Below the pieces are notes generated by a model, which saw only the letters and a program-made list of their open reading frames with translations, ran no database searches and had not been told where the DNA came from. DNA of 64,000 nt from DASSUW01 sp036257565 (lineage in GTDB: Bacteria; Actinomycetota; Thermoleophilia; Solirubrobacterales; Solirubrobacteraceae). The stretch lies in NCBI GenBank assembly GCA_036257565.1, contig DATAFH010000035.1:27607-91606 (forward strand), in the 5' to 3' direction. Of this stretch, positions 6,812 through 14,743 are shown one piece after another. Position numbers and translations under genes: made by a program. Numbering within the stretch: the stretch's first letter is position 1; each line of letters opens with the position of its first letter.

Positions 6812-9400
6812 GTGAACCCGGCGTTCGAGCCGGAGCAGGAAGTCCGCTTCGCCGTCGTGATGTACGGCGGCGTCTCGCTTGCCATCTACATCAACGGCGT
6901 CGCGCAAGAGCTGTTCCGGCTCGTGCGCGCGACCGCGCCGGCCCGCCAGTACGCCGAGTCCGAGAAGCGCGACCTCGAGAACCGCGTCTTCTATCCCGAC
7001 GCTGCGCTCGACGGCAGCGAACGTGTGTACCGCGAGCTCGGCCGGATGCTCAATCTCAGCGGCGGCCCGCCGGGCGACGCGATCCGCACCCGGTTCGTCG
7101 TCGACATCATCTCCGGGACGTCTGCGGGCGGCATCAACGGCGTGCTGCTCGGCCTGGCGCTCGCCCAGCAGAAGGACTTCACGCAGTCGGCCGACCTGTG
7201 GCGGAAGGTCGCCGGCATCGACGAGCTGCTGCGCGAGGAGCGCTCGTTCGAGGACCTGCCGCCGGACACGCCGCGCGACTCGGAGTCGCTCCTCAACGGC
7301 TATCGCCTCTACTTCAAGGCCCGCGAGGCGATGGCGGGCATGAAGGCCGAGAGCCCGGACGACCCGTGGCGCCCGGCGTTCGTCGAGCAGCTCGACCTCG
7401 CGGTCACGACCACCGACCTCGCCGGGCTGTCGCTGCCCGTGCGCCTGACCGAGACGCGCTCGATCGACGAGCTGACCCACCGCAAGGTGCTGCGCTTCTC
7501 CTACGGCACGCCCGAGACCAGCGGCGAGCGCCACACCGACTTCGAGGGCCTCGACCTGATGCTCGGCTTCGCGGCTCGCTCCACGTCCTCGTTCCCGTTC
7601 GCGTTCGAGCCCGTCCTGCTCGGCGACCTCACGCGGCTCGACACCGGCGCGCAGCCGCCGCTCGAGCGCTTCTTCCGCGACGACCTGCGCGTGGGGCGCG
7701 ACCCGGCGAAGCTCGCGTACGCGGACGGCGGCTACCTCGACAACAAGCCGTTCAGCTACGCGACCGAGGCTTTGCGCCGCCGCCGGGCCGACGTGCCGGT
7801 GACCCGCAAGCTCGTCTACATCGAGCCGCACCCGGTGAACGAGGCGGCCCGCGCGGCGCCGACCCGGGAGCGGCCCGACGTGATCGAGAACGTGGCCGCC
7901 TCGGTGCTGCTGCCGCGGCACGAGACGATCCGCGAGGACGTCGCCGCCGTCGCCCAGCGCAACATCGCCGTCGAGCGGCTGCAGGAGCTCGGGCTGTTCG
8001 CCGAGCGGGCGCTCGACGTCGAGGATCCGCTCGCGCCGCTGCGGGCGCTGGAGGACCCGGACGATGCGGCGATCAAGGAGCAGCTCGGCTCGGGAGCGCC
8101 CGCCTATCTCGCCTACCGCACGTTGCGCGTGCGCACGGTGCTCGACGCGCTGTCGGAGCTGGGGGCCGAGCTGCGGGACGCCCAACCGGATCCGTCGACC
8201 GACCTGCCGCGCGAGATCCGCTTGAAGCTGCGCAGATGGATCGAGGCCCAGCCCCCGGGCGCGCACGCCCGGTTCCTGACCGGGTACGACGGGGCCTTCG
8301 TGCAGCGGCGCCTGAGCTTCCTGCACGATCGGGTCAACGACCTCCTGCGCCGCGGCCCGCGGGCGGCGCGGATGGTGGCGGTGGCCCGCGGCAACCCGCT
8401 CGTCAGCGACGAGGCGCTCCCCACCGAGGAGGCCGAGGCGCTGGCCGAGCACGCCCCGGCGCTGCGAGCGCTCAAGCTCACGCTCAACGAGGCGGTCGAC
8501 CAGCTGCGCCGTGCCGAGCGCGCCCCGCACGCCAACGTGCTCGAGAACGCGCTCGAGGGCGAGCCGCTCGCGCGCTTCAACGCCGTCGGCGACGCGGCGC
8601 AGAGCCTGCCGGAAGGGCACGACGCGTTCATGGCCGCGGTCGGAGCGTTCCTCGCGGAGCCGCTGGCCGACGCGCGGCAGAGGATCGGGGCCGCGATCCG
8701 CGAGGCGCCCGACCTGCCGCCGTGGCTGTGCGAGCTGCTGACCGAGTACGACGCGCGCTTCGAGTCCTACGACATGGTCGTGCTCCCGCTCGCCTATCCG
8801 GACCTGGGAGAGACGAACTCGGTCGGCATCGTGCGGATCAGCCCGCTCGATGCGGAGGGGATCGCGCCGGGCGACGAGGAGATCCGCAAGGACCCGTCGC
8901 GCAAGCTGGCGGGCATCCGCATCGCCCACTTCGGCGGCTTCCTCGCCGAGTCGTGGCGCGACAACGATCTCATGTGGGGCCGCCTGGACGCGGCCGACGT
9001 GATCATCGACACGCTGCTGGGGAACGATCCGCGCGCGGCCGCCCTGCGCGAGCAGGCGCAGGCCGCGATCCTGCGACAGGAGCTGCGCGGCGACCTGCGG
9101 GGCGAGGTCGAGGCGGCGGTCGGCGGGCCGCTCGACGAGGCCACGGACCCGACGCTCCTCATCAGCAAGTTCCGCGAGGCCTTCCGGCCGCTGCCCGGCC
9201 TCGACCCCGGCACGAGGGACGACCTCGCCGCGCGCAGCCTGAAGATCGGCTCCGACGTGCTGGCCGACGCCGCCGACGGGCGGGGCTGGCCGGACCTGTG
9301 GCTGCGTGGAGTCGGCCTCGCCGGGCGCGCGGTCGTCATCCCGGTGGTCAGCCGCTGGGGCCGGCTCAAGGACCGCGTGCGCGGGCTGTTCCGTCGCTAG
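6812..9400 (+). CDS. Patatin-related protein (large, DUF3376 type)
   Basis: A protein of about 862 residues with a patatin lipid acyl-hydrolase core near the N-terminus: VMYGGVSLAIYINGV (oxyanion region), SGTSAGGINGV with the nucleophilic Ser near residue 104, and YADGGYLDNKPF with the DGG catalytic Asp. The Ser-Asp dyad is complete. The long C-terminal region is typical of the large actinobacterial patatin-related subfamily; its role is unknown. The GTG at 6812 has GAGG 8 nt upstream and is preferred over a TTG at 6791 that overlaps the lipoprotein gene. The gene ends 4 nt inside the convergent meaB. Confidence 0.88.
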   Translation: MNPAFEPEQEVRFAVVMYGGVSLAIYINGVAQELFRLVRATAPARQYAESEKRDLENRVFYPDAALDGSERVYRELGRMLNLSGGPPGDAIRTRFVVDIISGTSAGGINGVLLGLALAQQKDFTQSADLWRKVAGIDELLREERSFEDLPPDTPRDSESLLNGYRLYFKAREAMAGMKAESPDDPWRPAFVEQLDLAVTTTDLAGLSLPVRLTETRSIDELTHRKVLRFSYGTPETSGERHTDFEGLDLMLGFAARSTSSFPFAFEPVLLGDLTRLDTGAQPPLERFFRDDLRVGRDPAKLAYADGGYLDNKPFSYATEALRRRRADVPVTRKLVYIEPHPVNEAARAAPTRERPDVIENVAASVLLPRHETIREDVAAVAQRNIAVERLQELGLFAERALDVEDPLAPLRALEDPDDAAIKEQLGSGAPAYLAYRTLRVRTVLDALSELGAELRDAQPDPSTDLPREIRLKLRRWIEAQPPGAHARFLTGYDGAFVQRRLSFLHDRVNDLLRRGPRAARMVAVARGNPLVSDEALPTEEAEALAEHAPALRALKLTLNEAVDQLRRAERAPHANVLENALEGEPLARFNAVGDAAQSLPEGHDAFMAAVGAFLAEPLADARQRIGAAIREAPDLPPWLCELLTEYDARFESYDMVVLPLAYPDLGETNSVGIVRISPLDAEGIAPGDEEIRKDPSRKLAGIRIAHFGGFLAESWRDNDLMWGRLDAADVIIDTLLGNDPRAAALREQAQAAILRQELRGDLRGEVEAAVGGPLDEATDPTLLISKFREAFRPLPGLDPGTRDDLAARSLKIGSDVLADAADGRGWPDLWLRGVGLAGRAVVIPVVSRWGRLKDRVRGLFRR

Positions 9401-10347
9401 ACGCTCGCGCGGCGCTCGAGGGCGCGCAGGAGCGCCGGCTCGCCGAGCGCCGGATCCTGCTCGGCGAGCCAGGCCTGGGCGGCGCGGCGGCCCCCGAGCG
9501 CGCGCAGGCCGCGCTCCCCGTGCTCGGCGGTGAAGTCGGCGAGCGCGCCGAGGCGGCGGGCCCGGGTGCGGGTGGCGGCGAGGTCGAGGCGTGCTCTGTG
9601 GGCGTCGAGCGCGGCGACCAGCTCCTCGATCCCTTCGGGCGGCGGGTAGGCCGACACGGCGACGACCGGCACGTCGTGCGCGCCCAGCGACGCCAGCGCG
9701 GCATGGAGGTCGCGGCGCGCGCGGTGGGCGATCGGCCCGAGGTCGGCCTTCGTGACCACGAGCACGTCCGGCACCTCCATGATCCCGGCCTTCAGGAACT
9801 GCAGCACGTCGCCGGATGCGGGCTGCACCACGACGGCGACCGTGTCGGCGGCCTCGGCCACCTCGGTCTCCGACTGCCCGACGCCTACCGTCTCGATGAC
9901 CACGACGTCGAACGCGGCGGCGAGGGCCTGCGCGGCGGCCCGGGTGGCCGGCGCGAGCCCGCCCAGCCGCTCGCCCGCGGCCGTCGACCGGACATAGAGC
10001 CCGCGGTCGGCCGGGTCGGCGTCGATCCGCGCCCGGTCGCCGAGCAGCGCGCCGCCCGAGCGCTTCGAGGTCGGATCGACCGCCAGCACCGCCACGGTGC
10101 GCCCGTCCGCCCGCCAGGCGCGCACGAGCGCCGACAGCAGCGTCGACTTCCCCGCCCCCGGTGGCCCGGTCACGCCGACCACGTGCGCGGGCGCCTCGCC
10201 GCCCAGCCGCGCGGGATCGACCTCGGCGAGCAGCGCCGCCCGCTCCGCATGCGCCTCGGGCGCCCGGTTCTCGAGCAGGTTCATCGCCGAAGGAGCGGCG
10301 GCCAGGTCCCGCTTCCGCAGCCGGGCGCCGAGCTCCGCGCCGGTCAC
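9397..10347 (-). CDS. meaB: MeaB-type GTPase, chaperone of B12-dependent acyl-CoA mutase
   Basis: A 316-residue G3E-family P-loop GTPase. It has Walker A (GPPGAGKST), a DPTS switch, ETVGVGQSE, and VVTKADLG in the G4 position, where NKAD is more usual. MeaB/ArgK proteins gate adenosylcobalamin loading and rescue of methylmalonyl-CoA and ethylmalonyl-CoA mutases. The GTG start (10347) overlaps the stop of the mutase by 4 nt (GTGA), so both should be made together from one message, in the order mutase then GTPase. Confidence 0.93.
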   Translation of the reverse strand: MTGAELGARLRKRDLAAAPSAMNLLENRAPEAHAERAALLAEVDPARLGGEAPAHVVGVTGPPGAGKSTLLSALVRAWRADGRTVAVLAVDPTSKRSGGALLGDRARIDADPADRGLYVRSTAAGERLGGLAPATRAAAQALAAAFDVVVIETVGVGQSETEVAEAADTVAVVVQPASGDVLQFLKAGIMEVPDVLVVTKADLGPIAHRARRDLHAALASLGAHDVPVVAVSAYPPPEGIEELVAALDAHRARLDLAATRTRARRLGALADFTAEHGERGLRALGGRRAAQAWLAEQDPALGEPALLRALERRASV

Positions 10348-12323
10348 GCGGCGGCGCGGGGCGGGTGGGATTCCGATCCGTCGGCGACGATCGCGACGAC
10401 GGCGCGCAGGATGCGGGTGATCTCGAAGTCCTTCGGCGTGTACACCGCGGCCACGCCCGCCGCCTTGAGCGCGGGGACGTCGGCTTCCGGGATGATGCCG
10501 CCGACGACGACGGGGATGTCGGCGTCGCCGAGCGCGGCGAGCACGTCCGGGATCAGCTCGCGGTGGGAGCCCGAGAGGATAGAGAGGCCGATGACGTGGA
10601 CGCCCTCGTCGATCGCCGAGCGCGCGATCTGCGCGGGGGTGAGGCGGATGCCCTCGTAGACGACGTCCATGCCCGCGTCACGCGCGCGCACGGCGATCTG
10701 CTCGGCGCCGTTGGAGTGCCCGTCGAGGCCGGGCTTGCCGACGAGGATCTTCAGCGTGCGGCCGAGCCGGTCGCTCACGCGCGCGACCTCGTCGCGCAGC
10801 TCCGCCAGCTCCGCGCCGGGCGCCGGAGCGGCCGCCTCGCCGACGCCGGTCGGCGCGCGGTAGGAGCCGAACGTGTCCCGCAGCGTGGCCGCCCACTCGC
10901 CGGTCGTCGCCCCCGCGCGGGCGGCGGCGATCGTCGCCGGCATCACGTTCTCATCGGTCGCCGCCACGCGCCGCAGCTCGGCCAGGGCGGCGTCCACCGC
11001 GGCGCCGTCGCGCGTCGCCCGCCAGCGCTCCAGCGCCTCGCGCGCCTCCTGCTCGACCGCCGGATCGACGACGAGGATGCCGCCGTCCTCGGTGAGCGGC
11101 GACGGCTCGGTCTCCTCGAAGCGGTTGACGCCGACGATCACCTGCTCGCCCGACTCGATCCGCGCGAGCCGCTTGCGGTGGGACTCGACGAGCGCGGTCT
11201 TCATGTACGGCACGGCCTCCACGGCACCGCCCTGCTCAGCCACGCGCGCCATCTCGGCGCGGGCGCCCTCGAGGAGCTCGCCGACCAGCCCGTCCATGAC
11301 TTTCGAGCCCTCGAACAGGTCCGGGTACTCGAGCAGGTCGGTCTCGTATGCGAGCACCTGCTGGATCCGCAACGACCACTGCTGGTCCCATGGCCGCGGG
11401 AGCCCGAGCGCCTCGTTCCAGGCCGGAAGCTGGACCGCCCGCGCACGGGCGTTGCGGCCGAGCGTGACCGCGAGCGCCTCGAGCACGATCCGCTGCACGT
11501 TGTTCTCCGGCTGCGCCTCGGTGAGCCCGAGCGAGTTGACCTGCACGCCGTAGCGGAAGCGGCGATGCCGCTCATCGGCCACGTCGTAGCGCTCGTGCCC
11601 CAGCTCGTCCCACAGGAGCGCCATCACGCGCAGCTTGGCGTGCTCCTCGACGAACCGCACGCCGGCGTTGACGAAGAACGACAGCCGCCCGAAGACGGCG
11701 GCCATCTGCTCCTCCGGTACCCGCTCGCGCACGGCGTCGAGGACGGCGATCGCGGTCGACATCGCGTAGGCGATCTCCTGCACGGGCGTCGCGCCGGCCT
11801 CTTGCAGGTGGTACGAGCAGATGTTGACCGGGTTCCAGCGCGGCACGTGCTCGACCGTGTAGGCGACGGTGTCGGCGATCAGCCGCATCGACGGCCCGGG
11901 CGGGAACGCGTAGGTGCCGCGCGACAGGTACTCCTTGATGATGTCGTTCTGCGTCGTGCCGGAGAGCGCGGACGGGTCGATGCCGTTCTCCTCAGCCACG
12001 ACGAGGTAGAGCGCCAGCAGCCACGCCGCGGTGGCGTTGATCGTCATCGACGTGTTCATCCGGTCGAGCGGGATGCCGTCCATGAGCGCGTGCATGTCGC
12101 CCTTGTGGGCGATCGGCACCCCGACCTTGCCGACCTCGCCGCGGGAGAGCTCGTGGTCGGCGTCGTAGCCGGTCTGGGTGGGCAGGTCGAAGGCGACGGA
12201 GAGCCCGGTCTGGCCCTTCGCGAGGTTGCGCCGGTAGAGCTCGTTGGACCGCGTGGCCGTCGAATGCCCGGCGTACGTGCGCATCATCCACGGGGGGTCG
12301 GGCTTGGGCAGACGGTGGCTCAT
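10344..12323 (-). CDS. ecm: Ethylmalonyl-CoA mutase (MeaA type), adenosylcobalamin-dependent
   Basis: A 659-residue single-chain mutase. It opens with PWMMRTYAGHSTA and carries KGQTGLSVAFDLPTQTGYD, MNTSMTINATAAW and SYHLQEAGATPVQE of the catalytic barrel. The C-terminal B12-binding domain has DGHSNG (the base-off His), GLSILSGSH and GGIIP. This pattern, and the intact fused B12 domain at this length, match the MeaA/Ecm family better than methylmalonyl-CoA mutase large subunits. The reaction is ethylmalonyl-CoA to methylsuccinyl-CoA. ATG at 12323 is used because the conserved N-terminus begins there. A ccr gene 2.4 kb away supports the call. Confidence 0.88.
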   Translation of the reverse strand: MSHRLPKPDPPWMMRTYAGHSTATRSNELYRRNLAKGQTGLSVAFDLPTQTGYDADHELSRGEVGKVGVPIAHKGDMHALMDGIPLDRMNTSMTINATAAWLLALYLVVAEENGIDPSALSGTTQNDIIKEYLSRGTYAFPPGPSMRLIADTVAYTVEHVPRWNPVNICSYHLQEAGATPVQEIAYAMSTAIAVLDAVRERVPEEQMAAVFGRLSFFVNAGVRFVEEHAKLRVMALLWDELGHERYDVADERHRRFRYGVQVNSLGLTEAQPENNVQRIVLEALAVTLGRNARARAVQLPAWNEALGLPRPWDQQWSLRIQQVLAYETDLLEYPDLFEGSKVMDGLVGELLEGARAEMARVAEQGGAVEAVPYMKTALVESHRKRLARIESGEQVIVGVNRFEETEPSPLTEDGGILVVDPAVEQEAREALERWRATRDGAAVDAALAELRRVAATDENVMPATIAAARAGATTGEWAATLRDTFGSYRAPTGVGEAAAPAPGAELAELRDEVARVSDRLGRTLKILVGKPGLDGHSNGAEQIAVRARDAGMDVVYEGIRLTPAQIARSAIDEGVHVIGLSILSGSHRELIPDVLAALGDADIPVVVGGIIPEADVPALKAAGVAAVYTPKDFEITRILRAVVAIVADGSESHPPRAAA

Positions 12324-12356
12324 CGCAGGTGAATTCTGCCGTAGCCTCCGAGGGCG

Positions 12357-13187
12357 ATGCGGCAGATCGACCTCCGTCACCGGGGCCGGGAGAAGGTCAT
12401 CGCGTGCTTCGCGCTCGACGGCGTGCTCGTCGACCCCGGCCCGCAGTCCTGCGAGGCCACGCTGCTCGAGGCGCTCGGCGACGAGCGCCCGCAGGCCCTG
12501 CTGCTGACCCACATCCACTTCGACCACGCGGGCGCGGCTGGCGCGCTGGTGCGGCGCTGGCCGGAGCTCGACGTCTACGTCCACGAGCGGGGCGCCCCGC
12601 ACCTGGCCGACCCGGGGCGGCTGGTGGCCAGCGCGGCACGGCTCTACGGGGGAGAGGAGGGGCTGCGCGAGACGTGGGGCGAGGTGGTTCCCGTGCCCGA
12701 GGAGCGGCTCCACGTGCTGCAGGGGGGCGAGCACGTGCGCGGGTTTCGCGTGGAGTACACCCCCGGCCACGCCTCGCATCACGTCGCCTACCTGCACGAG
12801 GCGTCGGGCGTCGCGTTCGTGGGGGACATGGCGGGCGTGCGGATCCCGCCCTACGAGCTGACGCTGGCCCCGACCCCGCCGCCCGACATCGACGTCGACG
12901 CCTGGGAGCGCTCGCTCGAAACGATCGCCGCCTGGGAGCCGGAGACGCTGGCGCTCACGCATTTCGGCACCGCCGACGACCCATCGGTCCAGCTCGCCGC
13001 CGTGCGCGAGGCGCTGCGCTGGCAGGCCGAGGTGGCCGCCTCGCACGACCTGGAGGGCTTCATGGCCGCGCTCCACGAGCGGATCGCCGAGCGGGCCCCC
13101 GAGGAGGTCGACGCCGCCGAGCTGGCGGCGCCGCTCGACCACCTGTATCTCGGCCTCGACCGCTGGCGCAGCAAACAAGCGAGGTAG
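12357..13187 (+). CDS. MBL-fold metallo-hydrolase
   Basis: A 276-residue metallo-beta-lactamase-fold protein with THIHFDHAG (HxHxDH metal motif), then TPGHASHH and FVGDMAG supplying the third His and bridging Asp, and a LTHFGTADD end, so both metal sites look intact. The family includes glyoxalase II, lactonases and thioesterases; the substrate is not predictable. It is divergent from ecm with a 33-bp gap. A role in acyl-CoA thioester hydrolysis would fit its neighbours but is only an inference. Confidence 0.85.
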   Translation: MRQIDLRHRGREKVIACFALDGVLVDPGPQSCEATLLEALGDERPQALLLTHIHFDHAGAAGALVRRWPELDVYVHERGAPHLADPGRLVASAARLYGGEEGLRETWGEVVPVPEERLHVLQGGEHVRGFRVEYTPGHASHHVAYLHEASGVAFVGDMAGVRIPPYELTLAPTPPPDIDVDAWERSLETIAAWEPETLALTHFGTADDPSVQLAAVREALRWQAEVAASHDLEGFMAALHERIAERAPEEVDAAELAAPLDHLYLGLDRWRSKQAR

Positions 13188-13206
13188 GAATGGGATATGC
13201 GGCCTA

Positions 13207-13230
13207 CTCACACTCGCAAGCTCGTGTGAG
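13207..13230 (+). promoter_or_regulatory. Inverted repeat upstream of clpS
   Basis: CTCACAC and GTGTGAG form a perfect 7-bp inverted repeat around a 10-nt loop, ending 9 nt before the ATG of the ClpS-like gene. It could be a hairpin in the mRNA leader or an operator, and it may cover the ribosome site. No T-run follows, so it is not an intrinsic terminator. Confidence 0.35.
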
Positions 13231-13239
13231 CGCCTTAGC

Positions 13240-13527
13240 ATGACTGAGACGGTCGAGCTCCCCCGCGTTCGCGACCCCGGCAGCGGGCTGGGCGGCCACT
13301 GGCGCGTGATCGTGCTCAACGACGACCACAACACGTTCGATCACGTCGCCCATACGCTCGCGAAGACGATCCCCGGCGTCACCGTGGACGCGGGCTACGC
13401 GTTCGCCGACACGATCCACAACACTGGTCGCGCGATCGTCTGGTCGGGGATGAAGGAGACCGCGGAGCTGTACTGGGAGCAGCTGCGCGACGCGGGGCTC
13501 ACGATGGCCCCGCTCGAACAGGGGTGA
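13240..13527 (+). CDS. clpS: ClpS-like adaptor of the Clp protease
   Basis: A 95-residue protein whose core WRVIVLNDDHNTFDHVA matches the NDDxNTFxxV signature of ClpS, followed by the helix and strand pattern ending AIVWSGMKETAELYWEQL. ClpS binds N-degron substrates (proteins with bulky N-terminal residues) and delivers them to ClpA/ClpC. The C-terminal part differs from the usual actinobacterial ClpS, so substrate range may be altered. No clp ATPase or protease gene lies in the window. ATG 13240 follows the inverted repeat at 13207. Confidence 0.82.
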   Translation: MTETVELPRVRDPGSGLGGHWRVIVLNDDHNTFDHVAHTLAKTIPGVTVDAGYAFADTIHNTGRAIVWSGMKETAELYWEQLRDAGLTMAPLEQG

Positions 13528-13585
13528 TCCGCCCCGCTGAGGGCGCCGTTGAGTCCGCCCGCCGGCTTTGCCAGACTGACTCGGC

Positions 13586-14074
13586 GTGGCTCCGCCGCCC
13601 GATCCGGATGTCCAGGCGATCGCCGATCATCTGCGCGGGGCCGACCTGCTCGACCCCGCGGAGCTTCGCGAGCTCATCCCGTCGCTGCTGATCCTCGAGG
13701 GGATCGCGCTCCGGGAGTCGCCGCCGTTCGACGCGGACGCGATCGCGGCCCTGCGGGCGAGCAACCAGCGCCTGCGCGACTCGGCGGGCGACCCGGAGGC
13801 GGCGGCAGCTGCGGACGACGAGTTCCACCGTCGGCTCACCGCCGGCTGCGACAACGCGCACCTCCTGCGGGTCGTCGACGTCGTGCGACGGGCGCTCCTC
13901 GGCTACGAGCGCCAATACATGCTGTCGCCGGAGCGCATGGCGCGCTCGGTCGGCGAGCACGAGGCGATCGTCGAGGCGCTCGAACGCGGTGACCACGGCC
14001 TCGCCGCCGAGCGCGTGCGCGAGAACTTCACGAGCGTGATGCCACCGTTGGACTCGCGGCCGCAGCGGCCCTGA
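13586..14074 (+). CDS. FCD-domain protein without a DNA-binding domain
   Basis: A 162-residue all-helical protein resembling the FCD ligand-binding domain of FadR-type GntR regulators: DDEFHRRLTAGCDNAHLLRVVDVVRR, then SVGEHEAIVEALERGD with the His residues that bind metal in FCD domains. The N-terminal winged helix of GntR regulators is absent, and the space upstream (13528-13585) is too short to encode one. It may be a ligand-binding stand-alone protein or the remnant of a regulator. The start is GTG 13586. Confidence 0.7.
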   Translation: MAPPPDPDVQAIADHLRGADLLDPAELRELIPSLLILEGIALRESPPFDADAIAALRASNQRLRDSAGDPEAAAAADDEFHRRLTAGCDNAHLLRVVDVVRRALLGYERQYMLSPERMARSVGEHEAIVEALERGDHGLAAERVRENFTSVMPPLDSRPQRP

Positions 14075-14077
14075 GCG

Positions 14078-14413
14078 CTAGGCCGAGCGGATCTCGTCGC
14101 CGCGGCGGATGACGCCTCCGCGCACGATGTCGGCGCGGAGGCCGCCGCGGTGGACGAGCCCGCGCAGCACGCCCGGGGCGGTGAGGCGCTGGAGGACGGC
14201 GCACGGCTCGCACCAGCGCCGTCCCACGATCTCCACCTCGCCGATCGCGAAGCGGCGGCCGGCCAGCGCGTTGAGGTCGACGCCGCGGGTCACGACGTTG
14301 CGCCGCGCGTCGGCCGGGTCGAGGGCGATGCCGCTCTCCGCCGCCAGCGCCTCGAGCGCCTCCGCGGCCAGCGCGCCGTCGGCGCCCGCCGTGCGCTGTG
14401 TGACCTGGCGCAC
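14078..14413 (-). CDS. Short MOSC-domain protein
   Basis: A 111-residue protein that matches the C-terminal half of MOSC domains: ALEALAAESGIALDPADARRNVVTRGVDLNAL, RRWCEPC with the conserved Cys, and GVLRGLVHRGGLRADI. MOSC proteins handle sulfur or molybdenum cofactor, as in YiiM-type enzymes. Here the first 30-40 residues of the barrel are absent. The frame begins at a GTG 12 nt after the upstream gene, so either the domain is shortened or the gene has lost its 5' end. Confidence 0.7.
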   Translation of the reverse strand: MRQVTQRTAGADGALAAEALEALAAESGIALDPADARRNVVTRGVDLNALAGRRFAIGEVEIVGRRWCEPCAVLQRLTAPGVLRGLVHRGGLRADIVRGGVIRRGDEIRSA

Positions 14414-14425
14414 GCCAGGACCGGC

Positions 14426-14743
14426 TCAGCCGACGTGGTTGGGCTCGACCGCGCCCGAGGCCACGCGGTCGAACCACGTGTAGACGATCGGGACCGTGAA
14501 CCAGCCGGTGTGGTCGGCCCTCCAGGTGTTGAACTCCGGCCCGTACCAGTAGGCCTCGAAGTCGGCCTTGCGCTCGAAGTGGCCGAACTGCCAGAAGCGG
14601 TAGCGGTCGTCGTTGGAGCGCATGACCTCGAAGTCGGTCGCGCCGTAGCGCAGCGCGACCGGGGCGATCTCGCGCATCGCCTGCTCGAACTGGTCGCCCC
14701 GGAACACGGTCGAGTACCAGGGGATGTTCACGACGCCGGCCAT
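14426..14743 (-). CDS. Hypothetical 105-residue protein
   Basis: A small protein rich in aromatic residues (RYRFWQFGHFERKADFEAYWYGPEF, shown only in part as YRFWQFGHFERK). The pattern of alternating strands and helices recalls dimeric alpha-beta barrel proteins, but I cannot name a family. Its ATG overlaps the stop of ccr by one base (TGATG), so it is translationally coupled to ccr and may act with it. Confidence 0.65.
   Translation of the reverse strand: MAGVVNIPWYSTVFRGDQFEQAMREIAPVALRYGATDFEVMRSNDDRYRFWQFGHFERKADFEAYWYGPEFNTWRADHTGWFTVPIVYTWFDRVASGAVEPNHVG

Noticed and set aside
6758..8929. 723-codon minus-strand frame opposite the patatin-related gene
   Set aside because: Arg/Glu-rich, repetitive and without domain; antisense shadow of a GC3-biased gene.
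7198..10659. Very long plus-strand frame (1153 codons) across the patatin and meaB genes
   Set aside because: Its product is almost only Arg, Ala, Gly and Pro and has no motif; the real genes in other frames show clear catalytic motifs. It is a GC-bias shadow.
10344..12323. Methylmalonyl-CoA mutase as the name for this gene
   Set aside because: The N-terminal and B12-domain pattern and the fused length fit MeaA/ethylmalonyl-CoA mutase better, and a ccr is nearby. A tree would settle it.
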